64,000 nt of DNA from FEN-1139 sp038207155. GTDB lineage: Bacteria; Myxococcota_A; Polyangia; Polyangiales; Polyangiaceae. Below are positions 17,636 through 25,713 of the stretch, piece after piece. The stretch's first letter is position 1; each line of letters starts with the position of its first letter. Made by a program: the position numbers and the translations under genes. A model generated the notes under the pieces. That model was not told the origin of the DNA. It made no database searches and worked only from the letters and a program-made list of their open reading frames with translations. Where the stretch lies: positions 5,914 to 69,913 of the forward strand of contig JBBRAB010000025.1 in assembly GCA_038207155.1 (NCBI GenBank), read 5' to 3'.

Positions 17636-18657
17636 GCGCGTGCCAGCTCCTGTTCGACGCGCGCGGGGCGCGTGGGAACCTGCTCGAGGAGTTCGGCTAT
17701 CACGGCCGCGACGGTGAGCCCTTCGGCCTCGCCTTCGAAGCTGCGCACGAGGCGATGTCGCAACACGGGCGCCGCGACGCGCTGCAGATCGGCGAAGGCC
17801 AAATGGGGGCGTGACTCGATCACCGCGCAGGCTTTCGCGGCCAAAATGAGGGCTTGAGCTGCTCGGACGCCCGCTCCGTAGCGCAGGGCGCGGCGCACCA
17901 GCGGACTGGCCGTCGCTGAATCCGGGTGGCTCGCCGCGACCAAGCGTGCTGCGTAGCGATACACCGGTTCAGCCACCGCGATGTCCCGGCAGAGCGCCTG
18001 CAGCGCGAGCACCTGAGCGCCGGTGGCGCTCGTGTCCGACGTCGCTTGAGCGGGCCCCGTCGTTCGCTCCAGGATCGCCACGAGCTCATCCTCGCCCGGG
18101 AAGGGGACGGTCACCTTGAGCAGAAATCGGTCGAGCTGAGCCTCGGGCAGTGGATAGGTGCCTTCCATCTCGATCGGGTTCTGCGTCGCTAGGACAAAGA
18201 AGAGCGGGGGCAGCGCATGGCGCGTGCCGGCGAGCGTCACGGCGCGTTCCTGCATGGCCTCAAGCAGGGCCGACTGGGTCTTGGGCGTGGCGCGATTGAT
18301 TTCGTCCGCCAGGAGCAGCTCGGTGAAGACGGGGCCGCGCTGGAGCTCAAGCTGACCGCCAAAGCGCCCACTGGCGTCGAGCGCGAGCGTCTGCGAGCCG
18401 GTAACATCCGACGGCATCAGATCTGGCGTGAACTGGATCCGGCTGCTTTTCAGGCCCAGCACGGCACTCAGCGTGCGCACGAGCAGCGTCTTGCCAAGGC
18501 CCGGAGGTCCTTCGAGCAGGACATGTCCGCCCGCGAGCATCGCCCAGAGGACCTGTTCGACGACCGGCTCCTGTCCCACCAGGGTCGTCGCGATCGCGCG
18601 TCGGACCTGCTGCAGCAGCGGTCCGGCCTCAGTCAGTCGAGCCTCGAGAGCGTCCAT
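17632..18657 (-). CDS. moxR: MoxR-family AAA+ ATPase
   Basis: A 341-residue AAA+ chaperone. Walker A LEGPPGLGKTLLVRTL (about residue 53), the MoxR-specific FTPDLMPSDVTG, Walker B and following helix LLADEINRATPKTQSALLE, sensor 1 FVLATQNPIEMEGTYPLPEAQ and the C-terminal lid with YGAGVRAAQAL. MoxR proteins remodel or activate partner complexes, generally together with DUF58 and VWA proteins, which follow in this operon. The start ATG 18657 is 78 nt after the stop of the coiled-coil gene, with a hairpin in the gap. Confidence 0.93.
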   Translation of the reverse strand: MDALEARLTEAGPLLQQVRRAIATTLVGQEPVVEQVLWAMLAGGHVLLEGPPGLGKTLLVRTLSAVLGLKSSRIQFTPDLMPSDVTGSQTLALDASGRFGGQLELQRGPVFTELLLADEINRATPKTQSALLEAMQERAVTLAGTRHALPPLFFVLATQNPIEMEGTYPLPEAQLDRFLLKVTVPFPGEDELVAILERTTGPAQATSDTSATGAQVLALQALCRDIAVAEPVYRYAARLVAASHPDSATASPLVRRALRYGAGVRAAQALILAAKACAVIESRPHLAFADLQRVAAPVLRHRLVRSFEGEAEGLTVAAVIAELLEQVPTRPARVEQELARA

Positions 18658-18716
18658 CGTGTCCCCCCAGTACCATGGGAGCCAGGGTTTGCGGAGCCGG
18701 TTTGCTCTGCGGGCGG

Positions 18717-18738
18717 TAGCGAAATCGACCTTTCGCTA
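18717..18738 (-). promoter_or_regulatory. Intra-operon hairpin overlapping a stop codon
   Basis: Perfect 8-bp inverted repeat TAGCGAAA-N6-TTTCGCTA; the distal arm contains the stop codon of the coiled-coil membrane protein gene. There is no T run, so it is more likely an RNA-processing or stability element, or a partial terminator, between the first gene and moxR. Confidence 0.4.
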
Positions 18739-20493
18739 GGGGGCGAAATAGCGACCCACTTGGTCGCGATACTCTTCTGGCACGCTGTGGTCGTCAGCAC
18801 CCGAGAGCGACCCAGGGTTTCCCTTAGCCCCGCGAGGCGCCTGGACCGGGCGCTGACTCTGGACACCCGGCGTCGCGGGCGCCTGACCGCGACTCACGTC
18901 GGCCTCGGGAAAGCGCGGATCAAAGGCTGCTGGGGCGCGCGAGCGGAGCTCGTTAGCCGCAAGGGGCGGGGAGGACGACCCGGAAGCCTTGGGACCACCG
19001 CCGCCGCCGGATCCGGGGCTACCACTGCCCGGGGTACCATCTCGGCCATCGCGCCCCGGGCCGCCTCCGGGGGCCGCTGGACCAGGGACGGGTAGGAGTC
19101 CGAGCTGTCGCTCGGCCTGGCGCAGCTCACGTTCGGCTTCCCGCAGTCGCTTCTCGCGCTGGGCGCTCGGGCTGTCAGCAAAGCGTCGCAGCTGCTCGCC
19201 CAAGGCTTTGGCGCCGCCAGGCCGTTCGAGCTGTTCGAGCATCTTGGCAAGCTCACGCGGGGAGGCCTCCCCAGGATTGCTGCCGGGCGCCGTGAGCTGC
19301 TCGCCGAGACGTTTGGCGAGGCGACGTCGCTGCTCGGGACTGAGCCCCTCAATGGCCTTCGAAAGGGCTTCGGAGAGCTTGGCGCCGTCGGCCGCGCCTT
19401 TGGACCCCGGCGTGGGGTTCAACGCCTCCGGGAGCTTGTCCCCGAGCTCAGCGCGCAGACCATCCATCAACGCGTCGAGCGCCGCGGTGCGACGACGTTG
19501 CTCGCCCAGGGCGTCAGCGACGCGCGCCGCACCGTGCTCACGCGCGGCCTTTTCAGCGGCCGTCAGCGCTTGCAGCGCTTGCTTTCGTGACTCTTGTTCC
19601 CAGCGCTGCGAGAGCTGTTGCATGGCCTGATCGAGCTCGATCAAATCCCCATCCCCGAGCGCCTTGGCGAGCGCGCGTGTGGCCTCGGATTTTTCAAGTT
19701 CTGCCATGGCGGCTTCGCGACCTTGCCGCTCGTCGCGCGAGCTCAGCTCCAGATGCTCTTCGCGCAGACCGTCGGACAGCGACGCCAGCGCGTGCTGCGC
19801 CTCGCGACGTTCCATCCCGCGTTGCAGTTGTTGTTCGAGTTGGCGAGCTGCGTCAGCCAGGCGGCGCAGCCGTTTGGCTTGTTCCGCGTCGTGCGCGGGT
19901 AGATTGCTAAGTCGCTTGAGTGTGTCAAGCTTGAGCCCCGCTGCCGAAATCCTGGCCTGCTGGGCTGCTGCATGGGCTCCCGGCGGAGGGAGCGGTCGCG
20001 TGGCGAGCCAAAGCGTTAGCGCGAGCAGCGGAGCGAGCGTGAGATGACGTTTCCACCACAGCTTGGGCAAGCGTGGCTGTCGTTCGAGCTTCCCTAAGAG
20101 CTGGTCTGCGCGGCGTGGAAGCGCCGAGCTTGCGGTCGCGCTGGTCTCGAGCTCCAGCACGCTGACGAGCAGCTCGCCCGAGTCACTCTGCGCGTCGAAG
20201 TAGAGCGCGGCATCGACGGCCGTGAGTCGCCGTCGCCGCGCCGTCCAGACCCCATAGGCACAAGCGCCCACCCCTGCGGTTCCGAGCGCAGCTAGTCGGA
20301 GCGGCGTGCTGGCGTGCAGCTCGACCAGGGCGAGCCCGGTTGCGCCGGCGACGAGAGCTAGCAGCGCGGCGTCGAGCCCAGTGGTCGCCAACTGCCGACG
20401 CCGCAGGCGCGCGCGGAGCGCCTCAAAACGAGAAAAAAAGCCTTCGCGAAACGTTTCCAGTTGAGCGTCGGGGGTGGCGGAAACGCGCGGCAT
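18736..20493 (-). CDS. Coiled-coil membrane protein (DUF4175-like), first gene of MoxR operon
   Basis: About 585 residues. Two membrane helices near the N-terminus (TGLDAALLALVAGATGLALV and ALGTAGVGACAYGVW), a third at about residue 150 (HLTLAPLLALTLWLA), then a long Arg/Glu/Gln/Leu-rich coiled-coil region (residues 180-440), a Gly/Pro-rich linker and a C-terminal motif VPEEYRDQVGRYFAP. That ending is a feature I associate with proteins encoded beside MoxR/VWA genes; similarity to DUF4175 is suspected only. Start is taken at MPRVSATPD (20493); ATG 20502 is equally possible, and the longest frame starts at 20562. It is 78 nt upstream of moxR. Confidence 0.7.
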   Translation of the reverse strand: MPRVSATPDAQLETFREGFFSRFEALRARLRRRQLATTGLDAALLALVAGATGLALVELHASTPLRLAALGTAGVGACAYGVWTARRRRLTAVDAALYFDAQSDSGELLVSVLELETSATASSALPRRADQLLGKLERQPRLPKLWWKRHLTLAPLLALTLWLATRPLPPPGAHAAAQQARISAAGLKLDTLKRLSNLPAHDAEQAKRLRRLADAARQLEQQLQRGMERREAQHALASLSDGLREEHLELSSRDERQGREAAMAELEKSEATRALAKALGDGDLIELDQAMQQLSQRWEQESRKQALQALTAAEKAAREHGAARVADALGEQRRRTAALDALMDGLRAELGDKLPEALNPTPGSKGAADGAKLSEALSKAIEGLSPEQRRRLAKRLGEQLTAPGSNPGEASPRELAKMLEQLERPGGAKALGEQLRRFADSPSAQREKRLREAERELRQAERQLGLLPVPGPAAPGGGPGRDGRDGTPGSGSPGSGGGGGPKASGSSSPPLAANELRSRAPAAFDPRFPEADVSRGQAPATPGVQSQRPVQAPRGAKGNPGSLSGADDHSVPEEYRDQVGRYFAP

Positions 20494-20533
20494 CGCAACC
20501 ATTCTACCAAGGTCCGGCGGGTTGGGTAGGGCG

Positions 20534-20563
20534 GATGAGCGGCCAAATGGCCGCGAGCTCATC
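20534..20563. promoter_or_regulatory. Extended inverted repeat in divergent promoter region
   Basis: GATGAGC (20534-20540) pairs with GCTCATC (20557-20563), with inner GGCC/GGCC around AAAT. It lies between the start of the MoxR operon (leftward) and the receiver-domain gene (rightward), so it could be an operator or a 5' UTR hairpin. No clear promoter hexamers stand out. Confidence 0.35.
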
Positions 20564-20624
20564 GCGCGGCTGAAACGGGATTTCTGGTCGACCGCGGCTC
20601 ACAGCGCTATGAGATCAAGACCCC

Positions 20625-21215
20625 ATGGCTCGTTGTCTGGTGCTGGAAGACTACGCCCCCGTCGCGCGAGCGATTGTACGCGTGCTGTCTCGCGCTGGCC
20701 ATGAGGTGACTCACGCGACGCACGTGATGGCCGCGCTCGAAGCCTCGGGCGTGTTCGATTTTGCGATCGTCGACATCGATCTTCCCGACGGCAGCGGCGT
20801 CGATGCCGTAGAAGAGCTGCTCAACGAGGGCAAGCTCCGCCAAGTGGTGTTTTACACGGCCACCTCGGACGCGAGTCTGCTCTCGCGCGCCCACTCCTAC
20901 GGCCCCGTGGTGCACAAGCGGGAAGGTCTAGAGGTGTTGGTTGAGGCGCTTGAAGGTTGGCGCCGTCGACCGTCGGCGCCCCACAACGAGCGCGTCACCT
21001 TGCCCGCGCCCGCGGATTTGCCTCACTCCAGCTTCACTGCGCATTCCGAGGCAAAGGGTCCGTTCTCTGTGTGCGACGACCCCCTGGCGTACGCCGAGTC
21101 ACGCTTTAGCTCCGAGTCTCCCGGTGAGGTTCCCGCGTCGGTGCGCGCCGTGATCGGCGGACAGCCGCTGCGACGGGAAGCGTCGATCTCGGGCACGCGT
21201 CGCATCAAGAAGTGA
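20625..21215 (+). CDS. Stand-alone response-regulator receiver protein
   Basis: 196 residues. An N-terminal receiver domain (residues 1-110) has acidic E8/D9 in CLVLEDYAP, phosphoacceptor D50 in IVDIDLPDG, T78 in VVFYTATSD and K98 in VVHKREG, so it should accept phosphate from a histidine kinase. The C-terminal 85 residues are Ser/Pro-rich with no output domain recognised and end in a basic RRIKK. It is transcribed divergently from the MoxR operon and lies 99 nt before panB. The ribosome site is poor. Confidence 0.82.
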   Translation: MARCLVLEDYAPVARAIVRVLSRAGHEVTHATHVMAALEASGVFDFAIVDIDLPDGSGVDAVEELLNEGKLRQVVFYTATSDASLLSRAHSYGPVVHKREGLEVLVEALEGWRRRPSAPHNERVTLPAPADLPHSSFTAHSEAKGPFSVCDDPLAYAESRFSSESPGEVPASVRAVIGGQPLRREASISGTRRIKK

Positions 21216-21314
21216 GCCCCAGCTTCGGTCGCGGACTTTGGGGCACCCGGCTTGCTTCAAACGCGGGCTTTCGTGGGGGGCCTGCGCGAAAAAGCGCGCT
21301 AGGCTCGGGGCGCC

Positions 21315-22157
21315 ATGGGTTCCGACAAAGTGACTGTTCCCGATCTGACCTCCCGCAAACCGGGTGGGGCGCGCATCACCGTGGTCACGGCCTACGATGC
21401 CACCTTCGCACGTTTGTTTGACGCCGCGGGCGTCGACGCGCTGCTGGTGGGTGACTCGCTTGGCATGGTGATTCAGGGGCATGCCAACACGCTGCCGGTC
21501 ACGCTCGACGAGATTTGCTATCACGGTCGCGCCGTAGCTCGCGCCACCACGCGGGCGCACATCATCGGGGATTTGCCGTTTCTCAGCTATCAGGTCTCGG
21601 TACCTCAGGCGATCGAGTCCGCTGGGCGGCTTCTGAAGGACGGCGGTTGCGAGAGCGTTAAACTTGAGGGCGGCGCCGCGGTCGTTGCGCAGGTCGCCGC
21701 GATTGTCGCTGCGGGGATCCCGGTGATGGGTCACCTCGGGCTCACGCCGCAGTCCGTGCACGCCTTCGGTGGTTTTCGCGTGCAGGGGCGCGGTGAGCCG
21801 GCCGAGCAACGGCTGCTCGAAGACGCGCTTGCGCTCGAGCAGGCGGGCGCCTTCGCCATCGTGCTTGAGAGTATTCCGCCGAACCTGGCAGCGCGCGTGA
21901 CCGCGGCGCTTAGGATCCCCACGATCGGGATCGGGGCTGGCCCCGCTTGCGACGGTCAGGTGCTGGTGGGTCACGATCTGTTGGGTTTGGAGACGCGGCT
22001 ACGACCGCGTTTCGTCAAACGCTTTGCGGAGCTCGGAGCGGCCGTGACGAGCGCGGCGCGCGCCTATGTTGACGAGGTGCGCGCCGGGACGTTCCCCGCA
22101 GAGGAGCATTGCTTTAGCGCCGTTGCGACCCCGAAACCTTCGAAGGAAAACGCCTAA
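21315..22157 (+). CDS. panB: 3-methyl-2-oxobutanoate hydroxymethyltransferase
   Basis: First step of pantothenate synthesis: transfers a one-carbon unit from 5,10-methylene-THF to 2-ketoisovalerate. 280 residues, a normal length. The TIM-barrel motifs are clear: VTAYDATFARLFDAAGVDALLVGDSLGMV, with the Mg-binding Asp in VGDS, the Lys/Glu segment SVKLEGG, GHLGLTPQS and IGIGAGPACDGQVLV near the end. Its stop overlaps the panC start (TAATG), forming a panB-panC-tmk operon. It shares the 2-ketoisovalerate branch point with leuA. Confidence 0.96.
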   Translation: MGSDKVTVPDLTSRKPGGARITVVTAYDATFARLFDAAGVDALLVGDSLGMVIQGHANTLPVTLDEICYHGRAVARATTRAHIIGDLPFLSYQVSVPQAIESAGRLLKDGGCESVKLEGGAAVVAQVAAIVAAGIPVMGHLGLTPQSVHAFGGFRVQGRGEPAEQRLLEDALALEQAGAFAIVLESIPPNLAARVTAALRIPTIGIGAGPACDGQVLVGHDLLGLETRLRPRFVKRFAELGAAVTSAARAYVDEVRAGTFPAEEHCFSAVATPKPSKENA

Positions 22158-23044
22158 TGGCTGTCCAACTGGTTCGCACGGTGCAGGAGTTTCGCGCCGC
22201 TTGTGACGCGCTGCGCGGCGAGGGCCTGCGCGTCGGGCTCGTGCCAACGATGGGGGCGCTGCACGCCGGACACCGCGCGCTCATGGAGCATGCGCGAGAG
22301 CTCGGGACCGCGGTGACGGTCACGCTGTTTGTGAACCCAACGCAGTTTGGCCCGAACGAAGATTTTTCGAAATATCCGCGGCAGCTCGAGGCTGATCTGG
22401 CCCTGTGCGAGGCCGCCGGCGTGCGCCTGGTGTTCGCGCCCGACGCGAGCGAGATGTACCCGGCTGGGGAAACGACGCGCGTGCGCGTGGACGGCCTCAC
22501 AGCGGGACTCTGCGGCGCCTCGCGACCGGGGCATTTCGAGGGAGTGACGACCATCGTCACCAAATTGTTTGCGGTCACGGGGCCCTGCATTGCGGTGTTC
22601 GGACGCAAGGATTACCAGCAGTTTAAGGTGCTTGAGCGCATGGCGCGCGATCTGCTGCTGCCCGTCACGGTCGTTGGGCACCCGACGGTGCGTGAAGCCG
22701 ACGGTCTCGCGCTCTCGTCGAGAAATGTCTTCCTCGCGCCGGATGAACGAACGCGCGCCCTGGCTTTGGCACGCGGTCTTTCTCGCGCCAGTCAGCTGCA
22801 CGCCGCAGGGGAGCGCCACACGGCGCGGCTACGCGCCTGCGTCGAGGCGGCGCTGAGCGAGTCGGCCATCACCAGCGACTACATCAGCTTGACGGATCCC
22901 GACAGCTTGGAGGCTTGTCCAGCGGACGGCCTGGTCGGCGAGCGCGTGCTGCTCGCGCTGGCGGCTCGCGTCGGTAGCACGCGTCTGATCGACAACTCGG
23001 TGCTCGGACAAGAGCCTGCGCCTCTGACCCTGGGGGCGGCGTGA
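22157..23044 (+). CDS. panC: Pantothenate synthetase (pantoate--beta-alanine ligase)
   Basis: ATP-dependent joining of pantoate and beta-alanine. 295 residues. The nucleotidyl-transferase HIGH-like motif PTMGALHAGHRALME (residues 31-45), FVNPTQFGPNEDFSKYPR, the dimer/ATP segment FGRKDYQQFKVLERM and the KMSKS-equivalent SSRNVFLAPDER are all present. Starts within the panB stop and ends overlapping tmk by 4 nt (GTGA), so it is translationally coupled on both sides. Confidence 0.96.
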   Translation: MAVQLVRTVQEFRAACDALRGEGLRVGLVPTMGALHAGHRALMEHARELGTAVTVTLFVNPTQFGPNEDFSKYPRQLEADLALCEAAGVRLVFAPDASEMYPAGETTRVRVDGLTAGLCGASRPGHFEGVTTIVTKLFAVTGPCIAVFGRKDYQQFKVLERMARDLLLPVTVVGHPTVREADGLALSSRNVFLAPDERTRALALARGLSRASQLHAAGERHTARLRACVEAALSESAITSDYISLTDPDSLEACPADGLVGERVLLALAARVGSTRLIDNSVLGQEPAPLTLGAA

Positions 23045-23715
23045 CCGGCACTCGACGAGGGTATTTCCTCGTGCTCGAGGGGCTCGACGGCAGCGGCACC
23101 ACGACGCAGACCGCGTTGCTCCTCGCCGAGCTCGTTCGGCAGGGCTACGCAGCGGTCGCGACGCGTGAGCCCACTCCGGGGCCCGTGGGTCGTCTGCTGC
23201 GGGAGGTGCTCACTGAGCGTGTCGAGCGCAGTCCCGGGCAGCCCGCGCGCCTGGGTTGGGAGACCCTCGCACTGCTGTTTGCGGCCGATCGCATGGATCA
23301 CTGCGACGCCGAGCTGGGTCCGTGGCTGGCGAAGGGCAGGGTGGTGATCAGTGATCGCTACGATCTCTCGAGCCGTCTCTATCAGTCGCTCACCGCGCCC
23401 GACGGAGCCGACGCAGCCGGCTTCGTGCGCCAGGTCAATGCGCGCGGCCTGCGACCGGATCTCGTCGTGGTGCTTGACGTTCCCGCCGCGGTGGCGGAAG
23501 CGCGGCGCGAGGCCCGCGGGGGCGCTCCGGAGCTATTTGAGCGACTTGAGCTCCAGCGCCGTTTGGCCGAGGCCTACCAGAACGTGGGGCGCGACGAGCC
23601 CGAGACCGACGAGGTCCTTCACCTCGACGGCACCCTCTCGGTCGAGGAACTCGCGCGGCAATTGACGAACCTGGTGCTAGCTCGCCTCACCTCGCGGAGC
23701 TCCGAACTTGCCTAG
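23041..23715 (+). CDS. tmk: Thymidylate kinase
   Basis: Phosphorylates dTMP to dTDP. 224 residues, GTG start overlapping the panC stop. The family pattern is present: FLVLEGLDGSGTTTQT at residues 9-24, TREPTPGPVGRLLRE, the LFAADRMDH segment and the DR(Y) motif VISDRYDLSSRLYQSL. The P-loop reads GSGTTT where most TMP kinases have G-A/S-G-K-S/T-T; the usual Lys is Thr. The remaining catalytic residues look normal, so it is probably active, with Arg residues or another Lys supplying the charge. Link with pan genes appears to be positional only. Confidence 0.9.
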   Translation: MTGTRRGYFLVLEGLDGSGTTTQTALLLAELVRQGYAAVATREPTPGPVGRLLREVLTERVERSPGQPARLGWETLALLFAADRMDHCDAELGPWLAKGRVVISDRYDLSSRLYQSLTAPDGADAAGFVRQVNARGLRPDLVVVLDVPAAVAEARREARGGAPELFERLELQRRLAEAYQNVGRDEPETDEVLHLDGTLSVEELARQLTNLVLARLTSRSSELA

Positions 23716-23743
23716 AGTCAGGCCCTCGGACCATAGTCTGACC

Positions 23744-24319
23744 GTGCGTCGACTCGGCCTACTCGTTTTCACCGTCGTCCTTGGTTGCGGCCCTGCCGCC
23801 CCTCCGCCAGCCGCGCCCCAGGCGCCACGGGCGCTTGAGCCCGCGCTGCCGTCGCGCCCGCGCAACACGCTCTATCGCGATGAGGTCAACGCGGTGATCC
23901 AGTCTGGCCTCGGCGCGTTCCTGTCCCAGCACGTCGACATGGAACCAACGGGTGAGCAGGATGCATCGGGCAAGCTCGTTCGCTTCGAGGGGTTTCGCCT
24001 GGAAGGGATGCGGCCCGCTTCGGATTGGATGACGTTCGATCTGGCGCCGGGCGATGTGATCGTGAGCGCCAACGGAGAGTCGGTCGCGCATTACGACGAC
24101 GTCCTGGCCGTGCTCGAGTCACTGCGCACCTCGTCCGAGCTCAGGCTGGGGATCCTGCGCAGCGGCGCGCCCGCCACGATCGTGCTGCCCATCGTTGAGC
24201 GACCAGGCGCCGCTTCCACGAGAGCCAAACCAACTGCTTCGGCTAGCCCAGCGTCGAGCGCTCCCGCAAGTCCCACCGCTCCCGCAGCAACCGCAGCTCC
24301 CGGCGCACCAAAGCCCTAG
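23744..24319 (+). CDS. PDZ-like (GspC-type) lipoprotein
   Basis: About 191 residues. A lipoprotein signal (LGLLVFTVVLGCG, lipobox Cys) is followed by a Pro/Ala-rich linker, then a domain starting RNTLYRDEVNAVIQSGLGAF and continuing FEGFRLEGMRP, LAPGDVIVSANGESV and LGILRSGAPATIVLPI. This is the pattern of the PDZ/HR region in GspC-like secretion proteins, which dock on outer-membrane partners. The tail is Ala/Pro/Ser-rich. GTG 23744 is chosen because it gives a proper signal peptide; a TTG at 23708 inside tmk is the longest option. The stop is 8 nt from the convergent gene. Confidence 0.68.
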   Translation: MRRLGLLVFTVVLGCGPAAPPPAAPQAPRALEPALPSRPRNTLYRDEVNAVIQSGLGAFLSQHVDMEPTGEQDASGKLVRFEGFRLEGMRPASDWMTFDLAPGDVIVSANGESVAHYDDVLAVLESLRTSSELRLGILRSGAPATIVLPIVERPGAASTRAKPTASASPASSAPASPTAPAATAAPGAPKP

Positions 24320-24327
24320 TGACGCGC

Positions 24328-25203
24328 TCAGTCGAGCGTGACGCTGTGCAGCCAGGCAAAATCGAAGCGCAGCTCGGTTGTTTCGCCGCTCGGTCGTGAA
24401 AACACGCGATATCGCCTGCGATGCAGCTCAAGCGACGCGCTTGCGCGCGCGGTGATCATGCCCGCGGGGACCCGCGCTGTACCGAGCGCATCATCAAACG
24501 CGCAGCGCAGCAGCTTGCCGGAATCCGCCGGGTGCACGCTCAACCAGAGCTGATCTCCGCTGGCGCCCGCTTGCCAGCTGAGCTCGATACCGGCGCCGAG
24601 ACTGACTCGCTCCACGTCCGCGAGCGGCAGCCCGTCGACGCGCGCCCACTCCAGCTCTTCGGGCGCGTCTGCCGTGACGCGCAGCGGCGAGGTAATGGAA
24701 ACGCCAGCCGCTCGCAGCTCGTAACTAGCGCCCGCGGGGATATCGAGCGCCGTCTTGTCGCGACTGGTGTACAGCACCCCGGCGACAAAATCGGTAACGG
24801 TGGGATAGGCCTGGCGCGCGAGGCGCACGGTGCGACCCGGGGTCCGCAGCGTGACGTCTCCCACTTCGAGAAAATCCACCCGCTCGATGTCACCCGAGGC
24901 CAAAACCTGGCTTTCCTCGAGCGAAAGCACCTCACAACCGCCAAGCGGAGGCGCTTCGCGATCGAGCCCGACCAGGCGCGCCACGCGTCGCAGATCGACG
25001 CCGGCGTGGGTGCGCAGCACTCCAACGAGCGCGGTTGCGCTCGGCTCAAGCGGGCGACGTGCCGTGGTTTGGCGCTCGAGCGAGATGAAGGTCTGCGCGG
25101 GCCCATCTTCGCGCGCCGTAGGACGCTCGTCTGCCTCTGAACTGCAGCCCAGCAGTTCAGCCGCGAGAACCATGGCAGCGCTGACGCGCAGAAAACTCAC
25201 CAC
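24328..25203 (-). CDS. Hypothetical lipoprotein
   Basis: 291 residues. An N-terminal lipoprotein signal (VSAAMVLAAELLGCSSEADE, lipobox LLGC) is the only firm feature. The mature part is predicted beta-rich, with no motif recognised; segments such as GDVTLRTPGRTVRLARQAYP and GASYELRAAGVSITSPLRV suggest an extracytoplasmic carbohydrate- or ligand-binding fold, but this is a guess. It lies 8 nt from the convergent PDZ-like gene and 59 nt downstream of the ferredoxin gene on the same strand. Confidence 0.65.
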   Translation of the reverse strand: MVSFLRVSAAMVLAAELLGCSSEADERPTAREDGPAQTFISLERQTTARRPLEPSATALVGVLRTHAGVDLRRVARLVGLDREAPPLGGCEVLSLEESQVLASGDIERVDFLEVGDVTLRTPGRTVRLARQAYPTVTDFVAGVLYTSRDKTALDIPAGASYELRAAGVSITSPLRVTADAPEELEWARVDGLPLADVERVSLGAGIELSWQAGASGDQLWLSVHPADSGKLLRCAFDDALGTARVPAGMITARASASLELHRRRYRVFSRPSGETTELRFDFAWLHSVTLD

Positions 25204-25262
25204 TCAGGGTACGGCGCCCGGCGGTCTCAGGCAAGAGGCCGCCGGGGAACTCCGAGCACGCG

Positions 25263-25571
25263 TCAGTTCTTGCTGAAACGCGAGGGGAAAGTCTTGGAAT
25301 CGGCGCGTGCCTTTAGGTCGGCATCTCCGGGATGGATCCCGAGGGCGCGCTCGAGCAGTCCCGCTTCACCTTCAACGCGGGCGGGGTCGGGTAGGCAGCA
25401 CTCGACGGGGCACACCGCTTGGCAGGCCTCGTGGTCGTGAAAACCAACGCACTCCGTGCAGAGGTCGGGATCGATGACGTGGATGTCACTGCCCTCCGAG
25501 ATTGCCTCATTCGGGCACTCGGGAACGCAGGCGCCACAGTTGATACAGTCCTGAGTAATGTGTGTTGCCAT
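25263..25571 (-). CDS. 2[4Fe-4S] ferredoxin (YfhL/Allochromatium type)
   Basis: A 102-residue electron carrier. Two cluster motifs are visible: C9-x2-C12-x2-C15-x3-C19-P and C38-x2-C41-x8-C50-x3-C54-P, with extra Cys at 58 and 59. The 8-residue insertion between the second and third Cys of the second cluster is characteristic of the YfhL/Chromatium-type ferredoxins with very low potential. A 40-residue C-terminal helix follows. It is transcribed divergently from the Cys-rich lipoprotein gene; its redox partner is not apparent. Confidence 0.9.
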   Translation of the reverse strand: MATHITQDCINCGACVPECPNEAISEGSDIHVIDPDLCTECVGFHDHEACQAVCPVECCLPDPARVEGEAGLLERALGIHPGDADLKARADSKTFPSRFSKN

Positions 25572-25713
25572 GCTGGATTCTTCGTGTTGCTGAGCGGCGG
25601 CGCTCCAGGAGCAGTCTTAGATGCCCCTGATTTCCCTGTCAACTCGCAGTGTGACGCGGGGGCAAATGACCTCGGGGCACGTCGCTCGATCCCGTGGTAG
25701 GGTCTCCCCCGCG

